Below are positions 23,536-31,180 of a stretch of 64,000 nucleotides of DNA, piece by piece; positions within the stretch are counted from its first letter, which is position 1; each line of letters opens with the position of its first letter. Origin of the DNA: Phycicoccus avicenniae_A (GTDB lineage: Bacteria > Actinomycetota > Actinomycetes > Actinomycetales > Dermatophilaceae); NCBI RefSeq assembly GCF_050496545.1, contig NZ_JBNVZV010000004.1:193177-257176 (forward strand), in the 5' to 3' direction. The notes beneath the pieces were generated by a model. That model ran no database searches. It saw only the letters and a list, made by a program, of their open reading frames with translations, and was not told the origin of the DNA. The position numbers and the translations under genes were made by a program.

Positions 23536-25335
23536 TCAGGCGCCGGCGCGCGCGAGCTCGTCGTCGACGACCGACTCGTCCAGCTTGGTGAAGACCGGGG
23601 CCGGCTTGCTGATCGGCGTGCCGACGACGACCGGGCGCGACTCCCACCGCGGGGTCGCCGAGTAGTCACCCGTGATGACGGGGTACTCCCGGCCCTCGTC
23701 GGCGGCGTCGAGGCCGGCGACGGTCTCGAGGCGCGGCATCGGGACGAGCTCGCCCTCGCCGCCGAGCACCGTGTGGACCCGGTTGGCCGCGTGCGGGAGG
23801 AACGGCGCGAGCATCGTGTTGAGGTCGCTGACGCACTGGACGAGCGTGTGGAGCACGGTGGCCAGGCGCTCGCGCTGGTCCTCGCCCTTGAGCTTGAACG
23901 GCTCGGTGCGCGAGACGTAGGCGTTGACCTCGCCGACCACGCGCATGGCCTCGGCGAGGGCCGCCTTCTGCCGGTGGCGCTCGAGTAGCCCTCCGACGGA
24001 ACCGAACCCGTTGACCACGGCCGCGCGGACCTCTTCGTCGACCGGCTCGAGGGCGCCCGGCTGCGGGATCTCCCCGAAGTTCTTCGCGACCATCGCCGCC
24101 GTCCGCGACACGAGGTTGCCCCACCCGGCGACGAGCTCGGAGTTGTTGCGCTGCACGAACTCGCGCCAGGTGAAGTTGGCGTCCTGGTTCTCCGGGCCGG
24201 CGGCGCAGATGAAGTAGCGGATGCCGTCCGGGCCGTAGCGGTCGAGGACGTCGCGGACGAGCACCGTGTAGCCGCGCGAGGTCGAGAACTGGCGGCCCTC
24301 CATCGTCAGGTACTCGCTGGAGACGACCTCGGTGGGGAGGTTGAGCACCCCGTAGGCGCCGGGCTCGCCTCCGCGAGAACCCTTCCCGGCGTAGGCGAGC
24401 AGCTCGGCGGGCCAGATCTGGGAGTGGAAGGTGATGTTGTCCTTGCCCATGAAGTAGTACGACAGGGCCTCGGGGTCGTTCCACCACTCGCGCCAGCGCT
24501 CGGGGTCGCCGAGCCGGCGGGCCCACTCGACCGACGCCGACAGGTAGCCGACGACGGCGTCGAACCAGACGTAGAGGCGCTTGGTGGGCAGGTCACGCCA
24601 GCCGTCGAGCGGCACGGGGATGCCCCAGTCGATGTCGCGGGTCATCGCCCGCGGCTTGATGTCGTCGAGGATGTTGAGGCTGAACTTGATGACGTTCGGG
24701 CGCCAGGTGCCGGAGGCGTCCCGCTCCTCCAACCAGGCGCGCAGCGCGTCGGCGAGGGCCGGGAGGTCGAGCAGGAAGTGCTGGGTCTCGACGAAGTCCG
24801 GTGTCTCGCCGTTGATCCGGCTGCGGGGCTCGATGAGGTCGGTGGGGTCGAGCTGGTTGCCGCAGTTGTCGCACTGGTCGCCACGGGCCTCGGCGTAGCC
24901 GCAGATCGGGCAGGTGCCCTCGATGTAGCGGTCGGGCAGGGTGCGGCCGGTGGAGGGCGAGATGGCGCCCTGGGTGGTCTGCTCGACCATGTACCCGTTC
25001 TGCCACACCTGGCGGAACAGCTCCTGGGCGACGCCGTAGTGGTTGGCCGTGGTCGTGCGCGTGTAGAGGTCGTAGGAGCAGCCGAGGTCGGCGAGCTCGC
25101 CGGCGATGACCGCGTGGTTGCGGTCGACGAACTCACGCGGGGTCTCGCCGGCCTGGTCGGCGAGCACGAGGATGGGCGTGCCGTGCTCGTCGGAGCCGCT
25201 GACCATCAGCACGTCGTGCCCGGCCATCCGCATGTACCGGCTGAAGACGTCGGACGGCACCCCGAACCCGGCGACGTGGCCGAGGTGGCGGGGGCCGTTG
25301 GCGTACGGCCAGGCGACGGCGGAGAGGACCTTCAT
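23536..25335 (-). CDS. metG: Methionyl-tRNA synthetase
   Basis: Charges tRNA-Met. A 599-residue class Ia synthetase with HLGH at residues 17-20, a zinc-knuckle insert (CPICGYAEARGDQCDNCG), and EGRQFSTSRGY in place of KMSKS. The double-knuckle style and FSTSR loop look like the E. coli/archaeal MetRS class rather than the short KMSKS class. No C-terminal tRNA-binding EMAP domain is present. The anticodon domain (NAYVSRTEPFKLK) ends the protein with a short charged tail. ATG at 25335 lies seven bases past TAGGAT. It heads the metG-tatD pair. Confidence 0.96.
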   Translation of the reverse strand: MKVLSAVAWPYANGPRHLGHVAGFGVPSDVFSRYMRMAGHDVLMVSGSDEHGTPILVLADQAGETPREFVDRNHAVIAGELADLGCSYDLYTRTTTANHYGVAQELFRQVWQNGYMVEQTTQGAISPSTGRTLPDRYIEGTCPICGYAEARGDQCDNCGNQLDPTDLIEPRSRINGETPDFVETQHFLLDLPALADALRAWLEERDASGTWRPNVIKFSLNILDDIKPRAMTRDIDWGIPVPLDGWRDLPTKRLYVWFDAVVGYLSASVEWARRLGDPERWREWWNDPEALSYYFMGKDNITFHSQIWPAELLAYAGKGSRGGEPGAYGVLNLPTEVVSSEYLTMEGRQFSTSRGYTVLVRDVLDRYGPDGIRYFICAAGPENQDANFTWREFVQRNNSELVAGWGNLVSRTAAMVAKNFGEIPQPGALEPVDEEVRAAVVNGFGSVGGLLERHRQKAALAEAMRVVGEVNAYVSRTEPFKLKGEDQRERLATVLHTLVQCVSDLNTMLAPFLPHAANRVHTVLGGEGELVPMPRLETVAGLDAADEGREYPVITGDYSATPRWESRPVVVGTPISKPAPVFTKLDESVVDDELARAGA

Positions 25336-25342
25336 GCCGAGA

Positions 25343-25348
25343 ATCCTA
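25343..25348 (-). promoter_or_regulatory. -10 hexamer of metG (TAGGAT)
   Basis: On the minus strand TAGGAT is followed by seven bases and the ATG at 25335. No ribosome binding site is present. Confidence 0.48.
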
Positions 25349-25395
25349 GGCGTGCGCCGCAACCGGGTTCCGGCGGCCACCCGGGCGGGCCCCGG

Positions 25396-26190
25396 TCAGC
25401 GGGTCCACTCGTACGGGGTCGTCGTCGTCACCCGCACCAGGCCCGAGCGCTCGAGGATGGGCCGGGAGTACTCGGTGGAGTCGCTGTGCAGGTAGCGGTA
25501 CCCGAGCCGCAGGGCGGACCGGGCGCGGACAGCGGTGAGTGCCCGGTATATCCCCTGGCCGCGCCACGCGGGCAGGGTCGAGCCGCCCCAGACGCCGGCG
25601 ACCTCGGTACCGCGAACCGGCTCGAGCCGACCCGAGCTGACGACCAGCCCGTCGGCCTCGGCGACCCAGATCTCGATGAGCGGGTCACGCGAGACCCGGA
25701 AGACCAGGTCGTCGGCACGTCGCACGGACACCGGCTCCTCGAACGCCTCGTCGGCGGCGGCGCTCATCGCCCGGACGTCCTCCTCGGAGCGCACCTGCCG
25801 CAGCGTGACGCCCTCGGGTAGGGGGACGTCGACGGCCAGCCCCTCGGCGGCGCCCATCATGACGGACTCGACCTCCCCCGGGACGAACCCGTGCTCGACG
25901 AGCGCGTCGTGCAGACCCGGGGCGTCGTCGTGCCCACGGGTCTTCCACTCGACATCGACGACCTCGGGCCGGGACCGGTAGTGCTCCAGCGCCTCGGCGA
26001 CGAGCCGACGGACCCCGGCGTCGTCCGCGCCGCCGAGGTCGCGGTAGCTGATGAAGCCGCGCCCGCCGTTGAAGGTCGCGAGCCGCAGGGGGCCGTGCTC
26101 GAGCACCTCCTGCGCGCCGGGCGTCTCGGCGTCGGTGCGCAGCTGGTCGTCGTAGATGCGGAGGAGGGCGGCGGGGTCGACATCGGTCAC
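25396..26190 (-). CDS. GNAT-family N-acetyltransferase
   Basis: A 264-residue acetyltransferase. The C-terminal GNAT core (from about residue 130) has the acetyl-CoA loop in WGGSTLPAWRGQGIYRAL (R/Q-x-x-G-x-G/A as RGQGIY), followed by SALRLGYRYLHSDSTEYS. The N-terminal 120 residues look like a second, degenerate GNAT half, as in two-domain mycothiol synthase-like proteins. The substrate is unknown. GTG at 26190 has GGCAGGA upstream; the frame continues 21 codons without coding character. It lies behind metG but has its own 274-base upstream gap. Confidence 0.8.
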   Translation of the reverse strand: MTDVDPAALLRIYDDQLRTDAETPGAQEVLEHGPLRLATFNGGRGFISYRDLGGADDAGVRRLVAEALEHYRSRPEVVDVEWKTRGHDDAPGLHDALVEHGFVPGEVESVMMGAAEGLAVDVPLPEGVTLRQVRSEEDVRAMSAAADEAFEEPVSVRRADDLVFRVSRDPLIEIWVAEADGLVVSSGRLEPVRGTEVAGVWGGSTLPAWRGQGIYRALTAVRARSALRLGYRYLHSDSTEYSRPILERSGLVRVTTTTPYEWTR

Positions 26191-26257
26191 GCCCGGATCC
26201 TGCCTCGGCGCGGCGCCGGCCGCCATCCCGTTTCCCCGGCCGCCGCCGACCACGCAC

Positions 26258-26345
26258 GGGCGCTACGACAGGCAGAACGCTTGGTGGCGGCCACGACCGT
26301 GCGGGAGCCCTCGGCGTCGGACCCGTTCTGCCTGTCCGAGCGCCC
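26258..26345. repeat. Inverted repeat with 21-bp arms
   Basis: GGGCGCTACGACAGGCAGAA (26258-26277, plus C) and its near-complement at 26325-26345 match at 19 of 21 positions, with 46 bases between. It lies in the divergent gap (26191-26464) of the GNAT and DUF4126 genes. It could be a cruciform, an operator pair or a small mobile-element remnant; nothing else is seen in this gap except the AGGAGG site of the next gene. Confidence 0.75.
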
Positions 26346-26464
26346 ACCCGGCCGGCGGGCCGAGCTCCCGTCGCGACGGAACGCCCGGCGCTACCCTGAC
26401 GTCGGAGCGGGGTCCGCTCACGGTGCGGCCGCGACGGGCGGTCGCCGCAGGTCAGGAGGTCGCC

Positions 26465-27067
26465 GTGCTGGCTGCCCTCACGGGGATGGGTCTGTCCGCC
26501 GCCGCGGGCCTCAACGCCTACATCCCGTTCCTCGTCGTCGCCCTCCTCGCCCGCTTCACCGATGTCGTCACGCTGCCGGTGGGCTACGAGTGGATGGAGA
26601 GCGGCTGGGCCATCGGTGTCGGCGCGGTGCTCCTGCTCGCCGAGGTCGTCCTCGACAAGGTGCCGGCGGTCGACACCGTCAACGACGCCATCCAGACCTT
26701 CATCCGCCCGAGCATGGGCGGTCTCGTCTTCGCCGCGACCAACGCCGCCTCCGAGCTGGACAACTCGACGTGGATGTCGGAGCACCCGTGGGTCGGGGTC
26801 GTCCTGGGCGTGGTCGTCGCGGGCCTCGTGCACACCGGGAAGATGGCCGCCCGCCCGATCGTCAACGGCGCGACGGTGGGCTTCGGCGGACCGGTCGTCT
26901 CCACGGTCGAGGACGGCGCCTCCGTCGGCCTGTCGGTCGTCGCGCTGCTGGCGCCGGTCTTCGTCGTGGTGGCTCTGGGGCTGCTGGTCTGGCTGCTCGT
27001 GTGGATGTGGCTGAGGGTCCGGGAGTGGCGGCGCTCGCGCCGGCCCCCGTCTTACGCCGGACCCTGA
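26465..27067 (+). CDS. DUF4126 family membrane protein
   Basis: A 200-residue integral membrane protein. The opening LTGMGLSAAAGLNAYIPFLV, the block DKVPAVDTVNDAIQTFIRP and HTGKMAARPIVNGATVGFGG are typical of DUF4126. About five hydrophobic segments are seen, and the last is followed by a basic tail (RVREWRRSRR). Function is not established for this family. The GTG start has an excellent AGGAGG eight bases upstream. It converges with a lipoprotein gene. Confidence 0.82.
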   Translation: MLAALTGMGLSAAAGLNAYIPFLVVALLARFTDVVTLPVGYEWMESGWAIGVGAVLLLAEVVLDKVPAVDTVNDAIQTFIRPSMGGLVFAATNAASELDNSTWMSEHPWVGVVLGVVVAGLVHTGKMAARPIVNGATVGFGGPVVSTVEDGASVGLSVVALLAPVFVVVALGLLVWLLVWMWLRVREWRRSRRPPSYAGP

Positions 27068-27097
27068 CCTCGTCGTCGCCGCGGCCTCGACCCGACC

Positions 27098-27832
27098 TCA
27101 GCCGAGGTCGGGCACCTCGCCCGCCGCCGGCGCCGACCAGGTCCTCGCGCGCTCCCAGCCGGACGCGACGAGGTCGAGAGCGCGCTCGCCCGAGACCGCG
27201 ATGCGCAGCACCTCGCCGCCGCTGTCGGCCGCCACCCACACGCGGGCCCCGCGTGCTTCGGACCCGAGGAGCCAGGCGGGTCGTCCGTCGACCTCGGTCG
27301 CGACGACCGGGTCGGGGACGCCCTCGAGCGCGGCGACCGAGGGAGCCGAGAAGACGGTCGCCAGCACGTCGCGGACCCGCTCGGGGCCGACCGCCGACGC
27401 CTGCGCCGCGCTCACCGGCAGCCAGCGCCCCACCCGGGCCGTCACCGCCGCCGCGGAACGGGTCCGGGTGCGCCAGAACGCCGCGTCGCCGGCGAGCCAG
27501 TGCCCGTCGCCGACGACGAGCACGACCGCCACGCCCCGGCCGGGCGCGCGCCGCACGAGCCGCTCGTTCGCGGCAGACGCCGATCCCTCCAGGTCCACCC
27601 GCACCGTCGAGCGCCCGGCACCGAGCGTGCCCACCAGGTGGGCGGATCCGGCCGACAGGGCGAAGGTGCGCGCCTCCCGGAAGGCGTCGGCGGTCGAGGG
27701 CAGTGAGGGCTCCGGCGCCGGCGCGGTGCTCGAGGCGGTCGGCACACGGGGCGGGCGCAGGTCCGAACACCCCGCGGCGAGGCCCCCGAGGACGACGAGC
27801 ACCACCGCCGCGACCGCCCCCCGACGTCGCAC
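27098..27832 (-). CDS. Lipoprotein, LppX/LprG-like fold, paralogue of 28830-29579
   Basis: A 244-residue secreted lipoprotein. The leader ends at the lipobox LAAGC. The mature part resembles its neighbour at 28830-29579: both have a threonine/serine linker, a strand pair around DLEGSASAANERLVRR or similar, and GDAAFW after a GDGHWLA or GKYYMS strand. Such proteins fold like mycobacterial LppX/LprG, which carry lipids, but that is inference. The GTG at 27832 starts five bases after the TetR stop, with GAGGGA before it, so it is co-transcribed with that regulator. Confidence 0.75.
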   Translation of the reverse strand: MRRRGAVAAVVLVVLGGLAAGCSDLRPPRVPTASSTAPAPEPSLPSTADAFREARTFALSAGSAHLVGTLGAGRSTVRVDLEGSASAANERLVRRAPGRGVAVVLVVGDGHWLAGDAAFWRTRTRSAAAVTARVGRWLPVSAAQASAVGPERVRDVLATVFSAPSVAALEGVPDPVVATEVDGRPAWLLGSEARGARVWVAADSGGEVLRIAVSGERALDLVASGWERARTWSAPAAGEVPDLG

Positions 27833-27836
27833 TCCC

Positions 27837-28460
27837 TCACCGGGCCTCGTGCAAGGAGTGCACGAGCCGCGGCACCGCGCCCCGCAGCAGGGGCTCGCGC
27901 TCGGCGCCGGGCAGCCGGACGGCGGTGACGAGCAGCCCCTCGACGGCGGCGACGAGGACGACCGCGTCGTCGGACGGCTCCGGCGCACCGGCCCGCTCCC
28001 CCAGACCCTCGACGGTCGCGAGGAGCCCGCGGCGCCAGCGCTCGAAGACCTCCATCAGCTCGGGCTGGCGAGCGGCCTCCAGCGACAGCTCGGCCTGGGC
28101 CCGCACGAGCGAGGGCTCGCGGACCCACCCGAGGGTCAGCTCGGTGACGGCGGCGGCGACGGCGTCCGGGTCTCCCATGCAGTCGGCGAGCTCCTCGGAC
28201 AGGGCCGAGACGCGGTCCTCAAGCGCCCCGCCCACGTGCTCGGCGAGCGCGACGAGCAACGCACCGCGCGTGCGCAGGTACGCCGAGCAGGTGCCCTCGG
28301 GGAGCCCGGCCCGCCGGTCCACCGCGCGATGGGTCAGGCCTCGCAGGCCCGCGTCGGCGACGACCTCGACCGCGGCGGCGAGCAGCTCGGCCCGCCGACC
28401 GGTCGGGGCCGGCGGCCGGGCGTCGGGGCGCGGGAGCGAGAAGGGCGGCATCGCGGCCAT
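27837..28460 (-). CDS. TetR-family transcriptional regulator
   Basis: A 207-residue regulator. The helix-turn-helix spans about residues 18-65: GRRAELLAAAVEVVADAGLR, then THRAVDRRAGLPEGTCSAYL, then RTRGALLVAL. The C-terminal part is a TetR_C-type helical domain. It faces a 61-residue membrane protein gene across a pair of tandem palindromes (28538-28573), which are its likely operators, and it is followed by a lipoprotein gene. The ATG at 28460 is used; a second ATG three codons later is possible. Neither has a strong ribosome binding site. Confidence 0.87.
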   Translation of the reverse strand: MAAMPPFSLPRPDARPPAPTGRRAELLAAAVEVVADAGLRGLTHRAVDRRAGLPEGTCSAYLRTRGALLVALAEHVGGALEDRVSALSEELADCMGDPDAVAAAVTELTLGWVREPSLVRAQAELSLEAARQPELMEVFERWRRGLLATVEGLGERAGAPEPSDDAVVLVAAVEGLLVTAVRLPGAEREPLLRGAVPRLVHSLHEAR

Positions 28461-28537
28461 TCTGCCGGGCCCGGGCCACGGGGACGCCCGGACGCACCCC
28501 CACGGGCGGGGCGGGAACATCCGGCTGGCGAAGGAGG

Positions 28538-28573
28538 TTCTACTTCTGTAGAATCCTTTACATCCGTAGAAAG
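28538..28573. promoter_or_regulatory. Tandem TetR operators
   Basis: TTCTAC-TTCT-GTAGAA (28538-28553) is a perfect palindrome and is followed 18 bases on by the imperfect CTTTAC-ATCC-GTAGAAAG (28556-28573). TAGAAT (28549-28554) inside the first could be a -10 for the small gene. Two sites one and a half to two turns apart suit cooperative TetR binding. Confidence 0.75.
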
Positions 28574-28582
28574 GAGACGGTC

Positions 28583-28768
28583 ATGGGACCGATCACCGGA
28601 CTGTCCACCATCGCCACCACCCTCCTCTGGACGAGCGTCGTCCTCGGCGTCGTCGTCGCCGGCCTGCTGCTCGCCGTCGTGCTGCCCACCCTGACGCGCA
28701 CCCGCGAGGAGCGCCGCCGGCAGCACCTGAGCATCCCCGCGTACTACCGGCTCACCCCCGCCCACTGA
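28583..28768 (+). CDS. 61-residue single-span membrane protein
   Basis: A very small protein of unknown function. One strong hydrophobic helix (LWTSVVLGVVVAGLLLAVVL, about residues 15-34) is followed by a basic stop-transfer region (TRTREERRRQH) and a short tail ending YYRLTPAH. An excellent ribosome binding site (AAAGGAG) precedes the ATG, and a perfect terminator follows within six bases, so this is a self-contained transcription unit. It is probably the main target of the divergent TetR protein. Confidence 0.72.
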   Translation: MGPITGLSTIATTLLWTSVVLGVVVAGLLLAVVLPTLTRTREERRRQHLSIPAYYRLTPAH

Positions 28769-28773
28769 CAGCG

Positions 28774-28809
28774 GCGCGGGCGCCCCGGGAGGTCCCGGGG
28801 CGCCCGCGC
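28774..28809. terminator. Perfect 17-bp bidirectional hairpin
   Basis: GCGCGGGCGCCCCGGGA (28774-28790), two loop bases, then its exact complement (28793-28809). It sits between the convergent small membrane gene and the lipoprotein gene and can serve both. Confidence 0.88.
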
Positions 28810-28829
28810 GCATGCAGTGGTGGAGCCCG

Positions 28830-29579
28830 TCAGGGCGTGACGACCTTGGAGGCCGGCGGAGCGGTGACGGTCTTGGCGGCGTTCCACTCGCTGAAGGACA
28901 CCTCGCCGGCGTCGTCGCCGGTGATGACGATCTTCGAGAGCAGCGAGGTCTTCGGGTCCACCCAGATCTCGGCGCCGGAGGGGTCGGAGGCCACCCAGAC
29001 CTCCTTGCCGCTCACCGTGCGCGTCTCGACCGACGAGGTCAGGGTCTCCAGGGTGCTCAGCTCGCTCTCGGAGAACATCTCCTCGAGGATCTTCCCGAGG
29101 CTGAGGTCGCCGATGTCCTTGGCGTCCTTCGAGGAGACCGCCACGTACTTGCCGACGAGCAGCTTGGCCGCGGAGGCGTCGCCGGTCTGCTCGTTCCAGA
29201 ACGCCGCGTCACCGGACATGTAGTACTTGCCCTTGACGGTGAGGATCTCGGCGGTGCCCTTGCCGATGCCGATCGCCGCGCGCTGGTTGCTGCCGTCGGC
29301 GGCGCCGCGGATGTCGACGGTGACCTTCTGCCCGTCGGAGGTGACGCTGCCCTTGACCCGGCCGGACTTCGCGGCGAGCGAGGCGGTGCGCGTCTTCTTG
29401 TAGAGGTCGCCCACGGTGGGCTGCTCCGGCTCGGTGCTGCTCGGGCTCGGCGACGCCGACGTCGACGCACCGCCCGAGGTCGTGGCGGCCGGCGTCTTCT
29501 CGTCCGACGAGCCGCAGCCGGTGAGGAGCAGGCCGGCGAGGGCGGTGGAGGCCGCGACGGCGGCGAAAGATCGGTTCAT
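28830..29579 (-). CDS. Lipoprotein, LppX/LprG-like fold
   Basis: A 249-residue secreted lipoprotein. The signal peptide ends at LLTGC (lipobox, residues 18-22), followed by a Ser/Thr/Pro linker. The mature domain has repeated beta strands (GRVKGSVTSDGQKVTVDIRG, GKYYMSGDAAFWNEQ, EVWVASDPSGAEIWVDPKT). It is a paralogue of the lipoprotein at 27098-27832. The family resembles LppX_LprAFG, which bind lipids between membrane and envelope in mycobacteria. The ligand here is unknown. The ATG has GGGGGAC upstream. It ends at a shared terminator. Confidence 0.8.
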   Translation of the reverse strand: MNRSFAAVAASTALAGLLLTGCGSSDEKTPAATTSGGASTSASPSPSSTEPEQPTVGDLYKKTRTASLAAKSGRVKGSVTSDGQKVTVDIRGAADGSNQRAAIGIGKGTAEILTVKGKYYMSGDAAFWNEQTGDASAAKLLVGKYVAVSSKDAKDIGDLSLGKILEEMFSESELSTLETLTSSVETRTVSGKEVWVASDPSGAEIWVDPKTSLLSKIVITGDDAGEVSFSEWNAAKTVTAPPASKVVTP

Positions 29580-29731
29580 GGCGTGGGGTCCCCCGGTGTC
29601 GTGGATGGCGCCCGGATGCGGGGCGGCGGCTCATCGTAGCCGTGGCATGGGCCTCGGCGCGGCGACTCGTCGACAGCAGACACCCAGCCCACGTCCAGCG
29701 GGCTCCCGGCGGATCATCGGGCTCCGGCACC

Positions 29732-29737
29732 TACGCT
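29732..29737 (+). promoter_or_regulatory. -10 hexamer of the CPBP gene (TACGCT)
   Basis: TACGCT is followed by seven bases and the ATG at 29745, with no ribosome binding site. Confidence 0.4.
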
Positions 29738-29744
29738 GGCCGCC

Positions 29745-30491
29745 ATGCGACGTCGGCACCTCACCGAGACCTGGCTCGTGCTCGGTGTCTCGCTCGGCTC
29801 GTCCGCGATCTACGCGCTGCTGCGCATCGTCGACCGGCTGACCCGGCCCGAGGCCCTGTCGCAGCAGACCGCCGCGATGAACTCCTCGGTCACGCCCGAC
29901 CGGCCGTGGCTCGACGTCGCCTACCAGCTCGTCGGCATCGGGCTGGCACTGGTGCCGGTGCTGCTGGCCATCCACCTGCTGCGCCGCGACTACCCCGACG
30001 AGCCGCACACGATGGGCTTCGACCTGCGCCGGCCCGGGCAGGACCTGCTGCGCGGCCTCGGGCTCGCGGCGCTCGTCGGCATCCCCGGGCTCGGGCTCTA
30101 CCTCGTCGCGAAGGCGGTGGGTCTCAACGCGACCGTGGCCGCGGCCAACCTCGTCGGGGCCGCGTGGTTCACGGTGCCGATCCTCGTCCTCGCCGCCGCG
30201 CAGAACGCCGTCCTCGAGGAGACCATCATGGTCGGCTACCTCTTCCGGCGATGGGGGCAGGCCGGCTGGGGGACGTGGCGCGTCATCGTCACCTCGGCGC
30301 TCATCCGGGGGACCTACCACCTGTACCAGGGCTTCGGCGGGTTCGTCGGGAACGTCGTCATGGGCCTGCTCTTCGGCTGGCTGTACACGCGCACCAAGCG
30401 GGTGATGCCGCTCGTGGTCGCGCACACGGTCCTCGACGTCGTCGCCTTCGTCGGGTACGCGCTCGTCAAGCCGCACGTCTCCTGGCTCTGA
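29745..30491 (+). CDS. CPBP-family intramembrane metalloprotease
   Basis: A 248-residue membrane protein of the CAAX protease and bacteriocin-processing (Abi) family. Motif 1 reads LEETIMVGYLFRR, motif 2 GTYHLYQG and motif 3 AHTVLD; these provide the glutamates and histidines of the metal site. The usual Arg in EExxxR is Val here, as in a common actinobacterial subgroup. Seven or so hydrophobic helices are seen. The cleaved substrate is unknown. The gene stands alone, with a leaderless-type start and a large stem-loop after its stop. Confidence 0.87.
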   Translation: MRRRHLTETWLVLGVSLGSSAIYALLRIVDRLTRPEALSQQTAAMNSSVTPDRPWLDVAYQLVGIGLALVPVLLAIHLLRRDYPDEPHTMGFDLRRPGQDLLRGLGLAALVGIPGLGLYLVAKAVGLNATVAAANLVGAAWFTVPILVLAAAQNAVLEETIMVGYLFRRWGQAGWGTWRVIVTSALIRGTYHLYQGFGGFVGNVVMGLLFGWLYTRTKRVMPLVVAHTVLDVVAFVGYALVKPHVSWL

Positions 30492-30501
30492 CGCCCGACG
30501 T

Positions 30502-30564
30502 ATTGCCCAAGACCCACCTCGGAGGGCGTCGTAAGGCCCTGTGGAGGTGGGTCATGCGCAATAG
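30502..30564. repeat. Long imperfect inverted repeat after the CPBP gene
   Basis: TATTGC (30502-30507) pairs with GCAATA (30559-30564), ACCCACCTC (30513-30521) with GAGGTGGGT (30545-30553), and AGGGC (30524-30528) with GCCCT (30537-30541). It starts ten bases past the stop. It may be a terminator, but the interrupted arms and TATTG ends also look like a small palindromic element. The rest of 30565-30631 shows nothing. Confidence 0.7.
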
Positions 30565-30631
30565 GTCCCGATGCGGGAGGAAGATGGCGCCCGGCGCGTG
30601 ACATCCGGGGGTCGAGGGGGCATGACGGGGT

Positions 30632-31180
30632 ATGAGCCCACCGTGGACACCTGACCGCTTCGAGGACCTCTTCCGGTCCACCGCGCCCGCAGTGCGCAGG
30701 TACCTCCGCCGGCACGTCGAGGCCGATGCGGTCGACGATGCCCTCGCCGAGACCTTCGTCGTCGCCTGGCGGCGGCTGGACCGGGTGCCCGAGGCCGCGC
30801 TGCCGTGGCTGCTCGTCGTCGCCCACCACACCGCCCGCCACCACTGGCGCAGCCGCCGCCGCTCCGAGGCGCTCTGGTTCGAGGCGGTCCGCGCGCACTG
30901 GCACCGTCCCGACCCCTCCCCCGAGGACGGTGTCCTGCGCCGCGACGACGCGCTGGCCGCCCTCGCGCAGTGCAGCGACCTCGAGCGCGAGGCGCTGCTC
31001 CTCGTTGCGTGGGACGGGTTGTCGCACACCGACGCCACCCGCGTCGCCGGCTGCTCGACCCGTGCGTTCACGGTCCGGCTCAGTCGGGCCCGCGCCCGCT
31101 TCGACCGCGCGTCCGCGGCCGGTCCCCACGACGACGCCTCCGAGACCGCCCGCCTCCTCGCCCTCCTGGAGCAGCCATGA
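30632..31180 (+). CDS. ECF-family RNA polymerase sigma factor
   Basis: A 182-residue extracytoplasmic-function sigma factor. Region 2 includes VDDALAETFVVAWRRLDRVP and PWLLVVAHHTARHHWRSRRR. Region 4 has LEREALLLVAWDGLSHTDAT followed by RVAGCSTRAFTVRLSRARAR, the helix-turn-helix. It directs transcription of an unknown regulon. The stop overlaps the start of the next gene as ATGA, and that CU044_5270-type protein takes the place of a classical zinc anti-sigma factor. No autoregulatory promoter could be identified by eye. Confidence 0.92.
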   Translation: MSPPWTPDRFEDLFRSTAPAVRRYLRRHVEADAVDDALAETFVVAWRRLDRVPEAALPWLLVVAHHTARHHWRSRRRSEALWFEAVRAHWHRPDPSPEDGVLRRDDALAALAQCSDLEREALLLVAWDGLSHTDATRVAGCSTRAFTVRLSRARARFDRASAAGPHDDASETARLLALLEQP

